NCBI GenBank assembly: GCA_021397835.1
Contig: JAJFZO010000094.1
Location: forward strand, 8,222,001-8,286,000
Reading direction: 5' to 3'
Source: Moringa oleifera
Taxonomy: Eukaryota; Streptophyta; Magnoliopsida; Brassicales; Moringaceae
DNA: 64,000 nt
Positions 13,003 to 25,700 of this stretch are shown in pieces (position 1 is the stretch's first letter; the number at the start of each line of letters is the position of its first letter). The notes beneath the pieces are model-generated. The model did not search any database and was not told the origin of the DNA. It was given only the letters and a program-made list of their open reading frames with translations. A program made the position numbers and the translations under genes.

Positions 13003-16000
13003 TTCTCTCAACTCATTCCCTCTTCGGTTTCTCGAGCTCTAGACTGATGACAAAATTCAAATAAATTGAGATACACAGACAGCTTTGCAACTAAGAGAGG
13101 AATGAGATATAAGGAAGAAGGAGGATGAAGCCACCAAACAAGAAACGGTCGAGCAGTGTACCACACACGCCTGGACAAATGAGACACTCTTTTCCTTACT
13201 AACCGAAAAAAGGAAGGGAAAAAAGAAAAAAGTCTTCAGCTTCAGTGATTAAAATATTAATTTATTGGTTCTAATTGACTAAAATTGTGCTTGCCTTATT
13301 TGGGTATTTTGTTTATGGCAATAATATCAATTATCTTTTTTTAATTACAAAAGGCCTTTGCTTCATGTCTCAGAAAACCTGATTTTCTTTTAGAAAATTT
13401 TGATAAATAATCACAATAAAGCTTCATAAAATAAAATAATAATTTATTTGAACTAAAATTTCTCGGTAAAAATGTTTTATAATAAAAATAATAATGATTT
13501 GTAAAAGGGTATAAATCTCATAAATTTTACATAAATTTCAACTTTAAAAATATTTTTTTTGATAAAACTATAATATATAATATTTTATTCAATACTTTAT
13601 CATTAAGATAAATATATATGTGATGATTTGTAAATTTTGTATTTAAATAATCTTAAAAATATTTTATTTATTATGAAATGGGTTTTAAAAATTATTTTTA
13701 TTTGCAAAATATTGAAAATTGATTTATGTACGAAAATAGTTACTTTTTATTTAGTAATTTGATCCTTAAATTTTACAATAAAAATTAATTAATAAAATTT
13801 TATTTTAAAAAAATATCAAAAACATTTTTCTATTTAAAACAACTATTTTTTAAATAATTTAATTATTAAAAATAGTAGAGTTCTAATAGTTACATCATTT
13901 ATTACAAATGATGTAATAATACTCAAAACAACCTTTGTACCCAAAAAAGTATATTTTCATAGGTAATAATACTCAATTATTTTTTTATTTCTCTATTTAG
14001 CAATTCAATCATTCAATATTTAAAAATTTATTTTTATTTGGAAAATAAAAAATAATTTTGCAATCAAAGCAACTACTTTTTTTTATTTAATGATCCCATT
14101 GTTAAAAAACATGGAGTTTTATAGTCACATTATTTATTATTTTTTTAATATAAAAAACAAATGCATTCAAGTATATAACTACTTTCTTTATTTGACAATT
14201 CCGCCCCTTGAAACTTGAGAAATTCTCACAATCATCCTTCCATGTAAGTTTATGATTCGATCTAATTCGTTGTTAGATTGAATAAAGATTGTTCATTTTA
14301 TAGAAAAATGGATTTTAGGTATTTAAATCTTTTGATGGATCAATTTATTAAAATCAATAAAATAAATTAATAGATCAAGTCTTTATAACAAATTTAATTT
14401 AGATTTATATATAATAAATATCAAAAATTATCAATTAAAAATTTTAATAACATAATTCATCAATTTTTTTTAATTAATTTTCAATTTATATATATTAAAC
14501 TAATATAATACATGTATAAAATTAAATTGTTCAAAAAATCATGAATTTTTAGTGTATTGTCATTTAAAAAATAAGGTAAAGTATTTTATTTTTTAAATTT
14601 TTCTATATTATTTATTTTACACTCTAAAATTTATCTAATAATTAAATTACAACATATATTATTCACTAATTTTATTGATTTCCATACTTTATGTAGAAAA
14701 TATAGTTTGTTACATATTCGATAACTTAAATTTTGGAAAATTTTAATTTAATAATTTTTATATAATTTTTATTATTATTTTGTTTTATATGTTAAAATTT
14801 ACTTATTTATTTATATTATTTTAAATTATAAAATAAATTAGCTATCAAATTAATTCATATAAAATTTATTAAATTGATTTAATATAATTAATTTAAAATT
14901 TAAATTAATTTTTTAAAAATTTAATAACAATATTTTGAACAAACTCCTTAATAAAACACGAATTACACCTTTTTTTTTTTTGGTCAAAGGGGCTCAATCC
15001 AATTTGTTGATTTGAAAAGTGCATTGAGGTTTATCCTGGTTTGAATTTGAAACCCGAGTTTACTAATCCAACCAATCCATTGTTGATCCGACTTGATTTT
15101 TATGAAATTTAATCCTTTGAAAGATTAAGTTTTCCTCCATAGTAAAACGGAAATTTTAGGGGTAAAATTGTAAAAGGAAATAGCTGAATATTCCCCTTTC
15201 AAGAAAATTCCCATATACCAAACAGATAAGCCCAGAGTCACTTAACAGTACAAGTGTTTTTCATCTTTGTCTCTGCCAACTTTTACATTTCTGACACTGA
15301 CTACAAATAGAACATGCTATGTGTGTCACTCTCACTGCATAGCTTCCTACAGGGAAGCAGAGGCAGAGAACCAGTGCTCCCTCTTTTTTAAAAAAATAAA
15401 AATAAAAAAATCAGATGATTCTTCCAAGGAAGCACTGAATAATCACACAGGGAAGCAGAAACAAAGAATGAGTGCTCATTCTTACAGGTCCATTGATTTT
15501 CCCAAGAAAATAAAATCTTAAATCATTCTGTATGATCCACAGATATCACTCATGGGTATGGCTCTGCTTACAGTGTCAAGCATTAGAATGAGTACATAAT
15601 TCGGGGACAGTTTCTTGGAAAATTTAAGGTACCTGGAGTGGATACCAATGAGAACAAACAGAACACAGGAATACATTTCCAGGAAAAGAAATGGAATACT
15701 CAATTCAATAGCAACATAAACAAGATAGGCTCACTCAACCTGGCAATACAAAACAGGATGGCTTCACCAGGAGTCCAGGAAACCTCAGCAGCACAAGTGA
15801 GTAATCCAGAAACTGAACAACTAGAACTCTCAGGAAAATGTAAATAAGTTAACTGTTCACAACCAGTTCATTTTCCATATCATTCCGCTCCAAGCTATTC
15901 ATCGCCAAAGTGGATCAAAAGTTCACTTCTAAGAACAATATACCCACGATCTGCAGATCCAGTGAAGTGAAATCACTTTCAAAATCTTTAAAGGTCATAT

Positions 16001-16101
16001 ACCCGTTAAGGCCATCATTTTGGACTATGCAATTTTCCTTTCAGAATGTTTTATTGAATCAGCATTCTGTGCCAGAGGCAGGTTCAATCCCTCAGAAAGG
16101 A
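13003..16101. other. SYN2 promoter, then AT-rich spacer, then mTERF 3' flank; no gene
   Basis: 13003-13200 is the SYN2 5' region. From about 13245 to 14960 the sequence is extremely AT-rich, with runs of A, T and ATTT and no sustained frame on either strand. It looks like decayed intergenic DNA; I could not find terminal repeats or transposase or reverse-transcriptase motifs. From 15000 to 16101 the composition is normal and is probably the mTERF 3' UTR and flank. It contains a diverged 31-bp direct repeat (15349-15379 and 15447-15477, offset 98). Confidence 0.6.
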
Positions 16102-19100
16102 TCACTTGCCTTGCTTCTCATCAGAAAGCATTTTCTTCAATTTCTTCTTTACAGCCATGTCAAAATCTTCATCTGACAATGTTAAAATTTGGTTCAACAG
16201 CAGTTTCACTCCAAACTCCTTTACTAGCGCGCATCTTGGTTTAATCCTACCATCCAAGCTATAACCAAAATATTGAGGGAATTTAATGAGCTCTGATTTT
16301 GGATAATCCATGGTCAGAAAGAACTCCCATTTTAGTTTCAAGTTATCTTCCAAGCTAAAAGTATACAAAGCTCCATATCTTGAAATCATAGTCCCAACTT
16401 CATCTATACTGTATCCCTTTTCCAAGAAAAATTCTGTCACAGGCTTCAAATTTCCCTCAACACTAAGGCCAAATGTTTGTGGACACCGGTGGAGAAGCAC
16501 AGCAACATCAACCCCCAAGGAACGGAAGTACTCAGCTGTAGGGCGTAGATTGTCCTCTATACTGTAGCTTATAATGCCTGGGCAGCGCGTTAGAACCTTC
16601 CCTATGCTCTGCTCTGACAGGCCTATTTCGCGAAGGAAATCCACAGCCATTACAACTTTCTGCCTGCTATAAGTGAGAAGTGCCGGAAAACGATATATAA
16701 CTTTTGCCCACTTCTCCTGGTCGACACCGAGATTTTCTAAAAATGTCATTGTTGGTTTAAGATTCTCAGACAGACTGATTCCACATAATTGAGGTCTTTT
16801 AGAGATGATAGTGCATATCTCTGACTTAGATAACCCAAGATCAAGGAGAAACTCAACCACCGGCCTGATTTTACCTTCCAAGCTGTAATAAGAAAAAGAC
16901 GGGAATCTGTGTGTAATTACCTTGATCTGCTCAAGATCCATGCCAAGCTCGAGTAGGTATAGAATTTGAGGACGGAGCTCTCCTTCTGGACCTGTTTCAC
17001 TCACACGAGACACAGCTTTTAGCTTCTTAGAGTCAGAAGTTGAATGGGGTGGAGAAACCTGTGCAACTGGTTTTTCTTTAATAGGTGGGTTTGGAAAATT
17101 CTCAACTACATCAATAAGAAAGTTCCCATGTTCATCAAAAAGAGATTCAAGATAAGGAATAAGAGCATCCCTGATCTCAAGAGTTGTGAGCTCTCGTCCT
17201 GCAATGTGAAGGAGAGTTTGATAAGGAACAGATTTTGATTTAAAAAAGATGCCAACATAAATGTTTCCAGAAATGAAAATGTTGCCACCTAACCTACTAG
17301 ATACCGAGATTTATGAACAGAATGAAGCCTTGACACAAGGTGTTCAATGAGAAGCTCTGACTTGTTGATGGTTCTGGCAGCAATCGCATTGCTCAAACCT
17401 TGCTTCTTCAAGAACAAGGTTAGAACAGCCTTGGCTTCCTCTTTCTCTGCTGCCAACAAGGTTGAAGGCACCACTCTAGTGCTGAATGGTGCATCTCCCT
17501 CACAATCAGCTGTTAAAATATCAGAATAAAGTGTTGGTTAATGCTCCTTGAAAAAAACGGACATGAAAATTTTCACCAAGTTTTCTTTTTATATGGACAT
17601 AGGCAAGATTACTCCAGAAAATGCTTGTTTACCAGACTTTGCTTGGCAAAAGAAGAGTTTCTCAGGAAAAGAAAGTCGAGTCCTGCAGAAAAAGTAAGAA
17701 GAATAAATATCCTACCTCATTTACTGACTAATCGAATCATATGGGAAAAAGAGTATCAGCATAATTTTTACAATGTACTTATCTTAACAACGGTTTCTGT
17801 CACTAGGCTAACACATTATTCCCAGTAATTTATCTTCCAATCTAAGCAGTTTATCCCCAATAAATTTGCTTCACATCGCACATTATTTTAGACAACGCCT
17901 TGTTCACATCTCACAACACCCCTAAGAGTGTGAGAGGACACCAAGAACACCCTAGATTAAACAAGACTAGGAACCATATGGATATGTCACATACTTGAGA
18001 ACACTCAGATTCCCAAATTATCTAATCTTTAACCACCAGACTGGCAATAACATTGTTTCACGCCAATAGCCAAAACCCCAAAATTCCTTAACTAATTAGA
18101 GCTGGAACAGGTAATCTCCATTCACAAGTCCTCATTGCATAAACCATTTAAGCCTGCCTTCAAATTCTATCTGCCACAACTTGAATGGGATTTTCATAAA
18201 GAAAAGAAGCATGAGACATCAGAAGCCTACACTCCACATATATTTATCTTTGCCTTGCCTCTTACATACTCTATGACTTCTTGTTGGCACCAAGTCACCT
18301 ACAAGTGCATCTTTCATAGCACGCAAACTTCAAATCATTTCATTTACTAAGTTTCTCTCGGAAAATATATCGAACCAACTCCGAAGTTATTACATCTATG
18401 CTCACTTCCAACTCTCTCACCCCTTGCACCAAATAAATTGCACAATCTTACAGACAAATTGCAGACTTTAAATCATTTCAATTTACTGCCTTTCTCTCTG
18501 CGAAATCACAGAACCAACTCTTAAGATATTACACCTATGCTCAGTTCCAAGTCTCTCACCCTCACACTAATTAATTGCACAAACATCAAAACTTAGATAC
18601 CCTTTACACTTAAGGACAGCTGACATCTAAAAAGAAGCAAATATTTAATAATCACACAACTTAGTACTAAAGCACACTTTATTCAGTTTTGCTAACCCAA
18701 AACCAAGTTTCTTCAAAGTCCAAGAATCGGACTCGTTTTGGACTGGGGAACCCCGAAAAGAACAGATGCCTCCGAATTGTCAGGCACCCCAATAACATAT
18801 CTGATTTTTCAAAAGCACTTTGTCTCAATTTGGAATTCTTCTTGTTCCCACCATTTCCTATTCCAAGAAGGCCTAGAGTGTGACCGAAGTTCCTCTACTC
18901 CTCTGGCTTAAGATTGGCTCTCTTCAAGTAAAAAGAAAGTACTTTTGCTTCTTGGTGCGGCATCAGAAAAAAAAAAAACTAAAATCTTTCGAAAATCAAC
19001 AGGAAGTCTTTATATAAAAAAGAAATACATCAGACAAAGAAGATAACGAGTGCCCAAGAAAACAGTACCTTGTAACAGGAACAGGTCGTCCTGCAATGAA

Positions 19101-19139
19101 GGAAAGCTTCGAAGAGCGTATTGCACAAACAGCTCTCAT
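16102..19139 (-). CDS. MTERF5: Plastid mTERF-domain protein, mTERF5/MDA1-like
   Basis: Organelle nucleic-acid-binding protein made of mTERF helical repeats; the Arabidopsis relative MDA1/mTERF5 promotes plastid transcription. Two exons are certain: 17294-17509 (STLLAAEKEEAKAVLTLFLK, SELLIEHLVSRLHSVHKSRY) and 16102-17198 (365 codons with stop TGA at 16102-16104). Exon 1 is probably 19069-19139 (MRAVCAIRSSKLSFIAGRPV, typical of a transit peptide). It joins an exon beginning near 18892 (NFGHTLGLLGIGN). The 3' limit of that exon, somewhere in 18680-18870, is unresolved; exon 3 needs a phase-1 donor. The long last exon holds about eight repeats with the LG / P-x-x-L pattern, for example YRFPALLTYS, TRCPGIISYS, HRCPQTFGLS and KFPQYFGYS. 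The gene is divergent from RRF with 324 bp between start codons. Family is certain; the exact paralogue is likely but from memory. Confidence 0.85.
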
Positions 19140-19463
19140 TTTTCTGTCTGAAGCTTTGGACGAAGAAAGAGAAATGAAAATCTAGTGCCACGGGCTTCAA
19201 AAGGATTTTACATGACCGTATGGACAAGGCACGCGAGGACTCTGGTCCATGATTACTTCACTAAGTCGTTTTCGGTAATCTTATGAAACGGCACCGTTTA
19301 GTGGGATGAAAAGTAAAAGAATGAAGATAAATATGGAAATTAATTATGGTGGCAGCCTTACAGGGTTTAGCTTTTGCAAGCAAAAACCCTAAACGGAAAC
19401 CATACACCGAAAGTGAAATGAAATCGTGGAGACATTGAGATTAAGATAGGTAATAAGTGGGCA
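19140..19463. promoter_or_regulatory. Bidirectional promoter with inverted telo-boxes between mTERF5-like and RRF
   Basis: The two start codons are 324 bp apart on opposite strands, so both promoters must lie here. Two telo-box motifs face each other: AGGGTTTAG at 19362-19370 and AAACCCTAA at 19384-19392. They are separated by 13 bases in a partly self-complementary stretch. AAACCCTAA is a known element of plant translation and ribosomal genes. Shared control of a plastid and a mitochondrial gene-expression factor is inference. Confidence 0.55.
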
Positions 19464-19677
19464 ATGGCAGTGTATCTAAGACGAGCAATCTCACAACGAA
19501 GCACAATTCAGCTCCTAAGAAGCTCAACGAGCATCCAATGTCACAATCTCTCTCAAATAATCTTCTCTTCAAATCAAAGAGGAAGAGTATGTGATACGCA
19601 GTTCAGTGCCCCAACTGATTACTTCAGAAACTCTTGTCGAGGATATGCCAAAGCAAAAAAGTCTAGTACAGTCTTCT

Positions 19678-19733
<56 letters not shown>

Positions 19734-22017
19734 GTTGTTTATTTTTCTTGTTTTTCTTTCTTTTGCTGGGAGATGGGGATCAATATGCCTGTTTGTGTGC
19801 ATAGACATGTGCGTGTTCGTGGAGTGCTTCTGTGTATGTAAGTTTTCCAGTGTTTGTGTTGATGGTTGTATCACTTTTTCTGTAATTTTTCCATGTGTGA
19901 TAGATGGATCTCTGCATAAAGTGGTGGTTAGTTTCGTGAAGCTCTTCTGTTTCTTAAAAAGATGTAGATTCTGAATGACATATTCAAGGTTGTGAGCTTA
20001 TTAGGAAGTAAAAGGGGTGTTTCTCTTTGTTGGTTGAGTAATTGATTGCTAATCAAATTCTTTAAGTACCAGTCTTGAACTTATAGAACTAATATATGTT
20101 TAGGCAAATCATTTTGATTTATTTTTTTGAAAATTTTGTTACTTGTTGACAAAATTTCTTGTTGTTCTTAGAGGATGATTCTGCTGGAAGTACGGTTGTC
20201 GCCCCGGATATTGGGCCTACTGTTAAGGCAAATGCATCCTCACAAATGGAGGCAGCTATAGATGCTTTGTCAAGAGAACTAACCAAATTACGAACAGGGA
20301 GGGCATCTGCAGGTACTTTTACTTAGGACCACTACTATTTGAGTCTAATTATGCTAATATGTTGGTACATCATTGACATGCCCATCAATGGAATGTTTTT
20401 GCAGGAATGCTTGACCATATTATTGTAGAAACTGGTGGTGTAAAAATGCCCTTGAACCATTTAGCTGTTGTTTCCGTCCTAGATTCCAAAACCTTATCAG
20501 TAAATCCTTACGATCCAAATGTAATGAACTTCATCTACTGCTATTTTTGTTCATTAGCTTTCATGCTTTATTTCTATTTTATCCCTATTCTTTTCTTTTC
20601 CTTTTTTTTGGTTTCACGATAACTGGAATCTGACATTATGTGACTGGAATCTCTGTTTTAGACTGGCTAGCAAAATGAAGAATTTTTCTGTTCGAGTGAA
20701 GAATACGTGATTGACAGTTTGGTCAAAATGATTGTATAGTGTCAGCTTTTGATGCATATATATATAATTTCAAAAACTTACAAAAGTTATAGTTTGTTTC
20801 ATGCTTCACAAAAAACAATTCTTCATAGATATTCTTCTTTTACAGAATGACTAGTAGTAGTAAGCTTAAAACAGCCCCAATTCAGCAGAATCTCACCCTT
20901 GACTGACTGCTAGTTTTTTGCAGTCCCTGAAAGAACTAGAGAAAGCCATTAATTCATCTCCATTGGGATTAAATCCTAAAACAGAAGGTCAACGATTGAT
21001 TGCAACTATTCCACCGTAAGCACCTGCTCTATTTAAGGTCATTCAAAAGAATTGTTGGAGTGCATAAAACAGTAGGACTTTTATGTTGCTTGACTGATGT
21101 ATTTCTTCTCTGCTTTTGTCATGACCAGATTAACTAAGGAGCATATGCAGGTGTGCTCATGATTAATATTCTTTCATCTATTCCCTTTTTACTTTCTGAT
21201 CTGTGCTGTGTAACAGATAACAATAGCCTACCATTGACCTTTATGTCAGGCTGTTTGTAAAGTGGTTGCCAAGTCCAGTGAAGATGTCAAACAAAGTATA
21301 AGAAGGGCTCGCCAGAAGGTACATAGTAATATAATCTTGTATTTTAAGTTGTGTATTGTTGCAGGATTTTCATTAAGAATCCTAATAATCTTCAATGAAA
21401 AATTTGAGTGCATCAAATGTAATGCCTGTGCATCAACGGATGAAAGTTATGAAAGAAACTGCTAGGTTTTGAAGCACAAGATTCTCTCAGTCAAGGGGAC
21501 TCATGCAACTAAGGTCAAAAACCTTAATTCTGTTGTAAGATGTTTTTCTAAAAGAAAAAGATTATGATCGTAAAAATCTTGTATTGTTTAAGAAAAGAAA
21601 AAACACCGGATTATTGGTGATCTTACTTACAGAAATATCCAGATGGCAAACAATGTCCAAGTCTTCAACATGTAGGTCTGTTACTCTGGAAACTTTGCAA
21701 CAGATGAGCTCTGGTTCAAGATAAAGAGCACTTAAAATTAAGCAGTCTTGATGTGTGTAGCTTGATGGTGCTTACAGGCGCTCGATACAATAAAGAAAGC
21801 CGGCTCCAATTTTCCGAAGGATGAAGCTAAGAGATTGGAGAAGGAAGTGAGTAACTAAGTAGTAGCAACTGAATGTTCCGTTTGATATTTTGCATTGTTT
21901 TGAATGTTTTCTGATATCAAATCCTTTTCTCCCCAGATTGATGACTTGACTAAAAAGTTTGTGAAGTCTGCTGAGGATATGTGCAAGGCAAAGGAGAAAG
22001 AGATAACTGAGGGTTGA
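19464..22017 (+). CDS. mtRRF: Ribosome recycling factor, mitochondrial
   Basis: Splits post-termination ribosomes together with EF-G in the mitochondrion. Eight exons: 19464-19665, 20172-20312, 20405-20520, 20924-21015, 21129-21150 (22-nt microexon), 21250-21318, 21778-21846 and 21937-22017 (TGA), giving 263 aa. Residues 1 to about 70 are rich in Arg and Ser and poor in acidic residues (MAVYLRRAISQRST...), a good mitochondrial presequence. The RRF domain follows: ALSRELTKLRTGRAS, HLAVVSVLDSKTLSVNPYD, LEKAINSSPLGLNPK, RLIATIPPLTKEH, AKSSEDVKQSIRRARQKALD and KEIDDLTKKFV. It is close to Arabidopsis At3g01800 rather than the plastid RRF. Exon 1 is followed 15 nt past its donor by a (CT)25 tract. 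The gene ends tail-to-tail with the ankyrin gene. Confidence 0.95.
19681..19731. repeat. (CT)25 microsatellite in RRF intron 1
   Basis: An uninterrupted CT run of about 25 units starts 15 nt downstream of the RRF intron-1 donor (19666-19667). Length is probably polymorphic. Its two strands create spurious Ser/Leu and Glu/Arg open frames. Confidence 0.95.
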
Positions 22018-22730
22018 ATAGTGGTTCATCAATACATCAAAATATCATTTGCATCTGATTGAATCCCTTCTGAAAGATTAACACTTCAATATCATTTATC
22101 TTAGATTCCCTTGATTAATCATAGAAATTTCGACTTTCTCTACCAATTTTGAGAAATGCTACTTTAGGTGTTGAATGATAAATTGAAACTATGCAGTTTT
22201 GCTGGCAATAGAAATGCTAAGGCTATATATACTGCAGTATTAGCCAGAAAGTTATATTACATGCTTTTCTTGATTGTAATCTGTTGAGCCAACTATGACT
22301 CCATCTTTCTATCAATGATAATTTTCACTCTTTTGGGGGGAAGCTGCTCAATCAATTTCACAGGTTCTGAGTTCCAGGCTTCAATATGGGACCCAAGGAA
22401 CGAACAAAAGGGTTTCAGTTTCTGTAGGGTAACATGCATCCATTTATTTTTCATTTTTGCCGGGCAAATTAATAACAGCTGTCTTTCATTATTTGGCTGC
22501 AACCATGGTTCTGGCATCACATGTTAATATTGGCAGAGAGAGAGAGAGAGAACTGTGGGTTTGAGTGTAGTTCATATAATCTGCCTCGAAATGGTAAATA
22601 AACACTGCCAAATGCATTTACAACTACTGGGGATCAAAAACTTTACAAGATGATTTGGAAAGACTGAAACTACTTCGAGATGAAGTACTCTTCAAGCATC
22701 TATACAGACTTCCTAAACACGGTTCCTACT
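22018..22730. other. Tail-to-tail 3' flanks of RRF and the ankyrin gene
   Basis: About 0.7 kb between two convergent stops. It contains 3' UTR-like sequence and a short (GA) run near 22536-22552. No gene or RNA feature is seen. Confidence 0.6.
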
Positions 22731-25700
22731 TCATGTTTCCCTCTCCTTATGCAGGCCACAAATTGCCTCCCTTGTCACAAGCTTAATTCCACGCACCCAC
22801 AGCTCAGCAATCTCAAACCCACCTTCACACATAAAATGCAGCTCCCTGTTCTTGGTAGTCACCACCCTGAAAATCCCAGGCTCTTCAGCATTCCCTTTGC
22901 TCCGGCTGTTTCTCCTAAAGGTTGCACTGGGCCCCAACTCTGCCTCTCGGCATACCACATTTCTCCTGCTTGACTTTCCCCACTGCAGCACTCCTACTGA
23001 TCCAACCATTCTCACCTCTTTTCCATGTGGCCTACCCTTACCTCCCTTTGTGTGTTTCTGCACATGAGCACCACCAAGCACAAGCTTGCGAGCAAGCTCA
23101 TCAAGAATTACTTGTTCAGCATCATTTTGCATGCCAGCATTTTTCCTACTAAGCGAGAGTGCAGTTTCACCTCTAGCATTCTTTATATCACAGTTTGCCC
23201 CATGTGAGATCAAAAGCTCACACATGGATCCATGACCTTCCCTTGCAGCTAACATGAGAGGAGTGTAACCATCCCCATCAGGTACATTTGCATCATATCC
23301 TCTCGATGCCAACAATTTCACTGCATTTATATCTCCACGACGTGCTGCACAATGCAATGCATAGAACCCTCCAGCACAATGCAATGCATAGAACCCTCCA
23401 GCATTGCGATTGCCCTTTTCAAGTGCAAATTCCAGCATCACTTTCTCAAACAAGTCAGGATTTTGGTTCAATTTGGACAGGGTAATTGCAGTTTCACCAG
23501 ATTTGTTACACAGCTTAACATCAGCTCCTGCATATACCAGCATGCGGAATGCTTCAACATGACCCTTAATAGCAGCAACCATGACTGCTGAGACACCATT
23601 ATCATCCTGATAATCAAGATTGACTTCTCCGTGCCCAATCAGAGTCTTCAAGGCCTCGGTATCACCAGCTTGAGCTACAAACATCAGAGGGCAGAACACA
23701 GAAAAGTTGCTAGATTTGGGGATGTTTCCAGCCCTAATCACCTCTAGTACTGCTTGCTGAAAACTAAGGGACCACCGGCTTATGTCAGCAATTGAACTTG
23801 CAGACTGACTAGCAGAATTAACTACACCAAAGTCAGCACCTGCCATGGCCAATACCCTGAGACACTCTTCATGCTTATGTTTTGCGCAGATCATCAGGGC
23901 AGTGTCACCTGAATCTACCTTCGAGTTAAGATCGCAACCAGAATGGATTAGAGATTGAAGGACTGTTGACAAGCCGTGACAGGCAGCCATGTGTATGGGA
24001 CGAAAGCCAGTTCTCCCAGTTGTTTTAATAGGGCATTCTATATCAGCACCACAATTCATGAGCACATTGACAGCTCCTGCATTGCCACAGAGGATGGCAT
24101 GGTGGAGGAGGGTTCTTCCTTGGTGAAGAGTGTCAGGGGAAAGATGCTGTAGGAGCATTCCCAAAATAGTACCACTAGCTTCAAAGTACTCCACCGCACA
24201 CCAGGTGACACTGTAGGGCTCTGCTAGTCCAGCACCTACTCGAAACTCTTCTCCTGTATTCATGTCCCATGACCATGCTCCAAGTCTCACATTGATATCT
24301 GTCCTGACGCCAGCCTGTGTGACCATTTTTGGGAAATTAAGCTATTAGTAAAATTAGTATCAAAGAGGCTAATCAAGGAATAGAAATTGTGAAGATGAAA
24401 TAATAGTATCAGTCTGAACAGGTCATAACAAAGGATGTTCTGCACAAATTAGCAGCTTATTGCTCAGATGCAGCAATGTAAATTTGTATAACTGAAATGC
24501 CACCTAAGGAACACATCCAGCTGACTCAGACTTGTTATACACTTTCATGTCTCAAGCAGAAATCAGAAGGAGGACCACCTCATTTGAAGCACTCCAATGT
24601 TTACTTTGCAGAACTACTGCCATGTTTCCATTTACGAACAAAAGATGGTTTCTCAATGTCAAAATATTTAATAAAGGTTTTAATCTCAGAAACTGCATGG
24701 AAATCAACTGCAAGCATAACCAAAAAAAGCGCAAACCTGAACCTTTATTAACTACCCATAGTCTCTGCCAGATTATATTCAAGATATAATATACAAAAGA
24801 TGAGAAATGCACCTGTAGCAGCAAGCGGACAACAGAAACCTGCCGACTAACAACTGCAGCAATAAGTGGTGCACAGTTGGCATTTGTATGCAGTGAAGGC
24901 TTTGAAGACCGGAGCAGCACCCGGTTGGTTGAATTTGCATCAACTCCACACTGCCACCAAGCCAGAACAAAACTTTCAGTAACTCAATGGCATATTAAGC
25001 AAGTTATCCATATTGTATTCTTCAAGGTTTGAATTTGCCGCCAGGAAGACCTACTGGTTACTGTTACCACATTGCGTATGGTAGGATTCCTGGAAATATC
25101 ACAGTTCTCACTTGGGCAAACCAACAACGAAAAGTTTGTCCAGAAGCTATCAGACACAGAAGTTGCTAAAACTAACCAAGTATTCATCATTGTCAACAAA
25201 CTGACTCTCCAAGAGAATCAACATAACACATAGTGACAAACCTACTAAGCAGGAGGAAATTATACTGATCCCAAAATCTAACACCAAGCAATGAGATCTA
25301 ATTTCAGAGCAACAGGTTAATGTTAATAGTTGAGATGCTCTGTTTGATACCTTCACAGTTATCTGCTACCATTCTAAAAGTTGCTACCATATGATCAACT
25401 TGGGTAAGCAAGTATTTGATAGTTTACCTTGATAAGAGTATCCACCACATCCACAAAGCCCCTGCAGCACGCTGTGACAAGAGCATGCACAGCAACATGA
25501 GGCCGAATTAAATCAGAGCCCATTAGCAATTCAGCAAGCCTTGCCCGCCCATGGCAGCTTGCCTCCAAAAGACCCTCCTCACAAGCTGGCTGAGAAGCCC
25601 CAGCTTTAAGTAGGATCTCCAGTATCTCAAGGTGGCCCTCCCTTACTGCTACTGTTGTTGCGAATCCCCTAAATAGTTTCTGGTTCACATCTGCCCCTAC

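Noticed and set aside
13245..14960. Possible transposon in the AT-rich block
   Set aside because: No terminal repeats, target-site duplication or transposase/reverse-transcriptase motifs could be seen by eye.
16310..16567. Open frame on the + strand across the mTERF gene
   Set aside because: Antisense shadow of the mTERF coding exon; no own homology.
19464..19974. Overlapping frames with long Ser/Leu or Glu/Arg runs on both strands
   Set aside because: Beyond the RRF first exon (ends 19665) they are translation of the (CT)25 microsatellite in intron 1.
22680..23591. Several + strand frames across the ankyrin gene
   Set aside because: Antisense shadows of ankyrin exon 4, which has clear protein similarity on the - strand.
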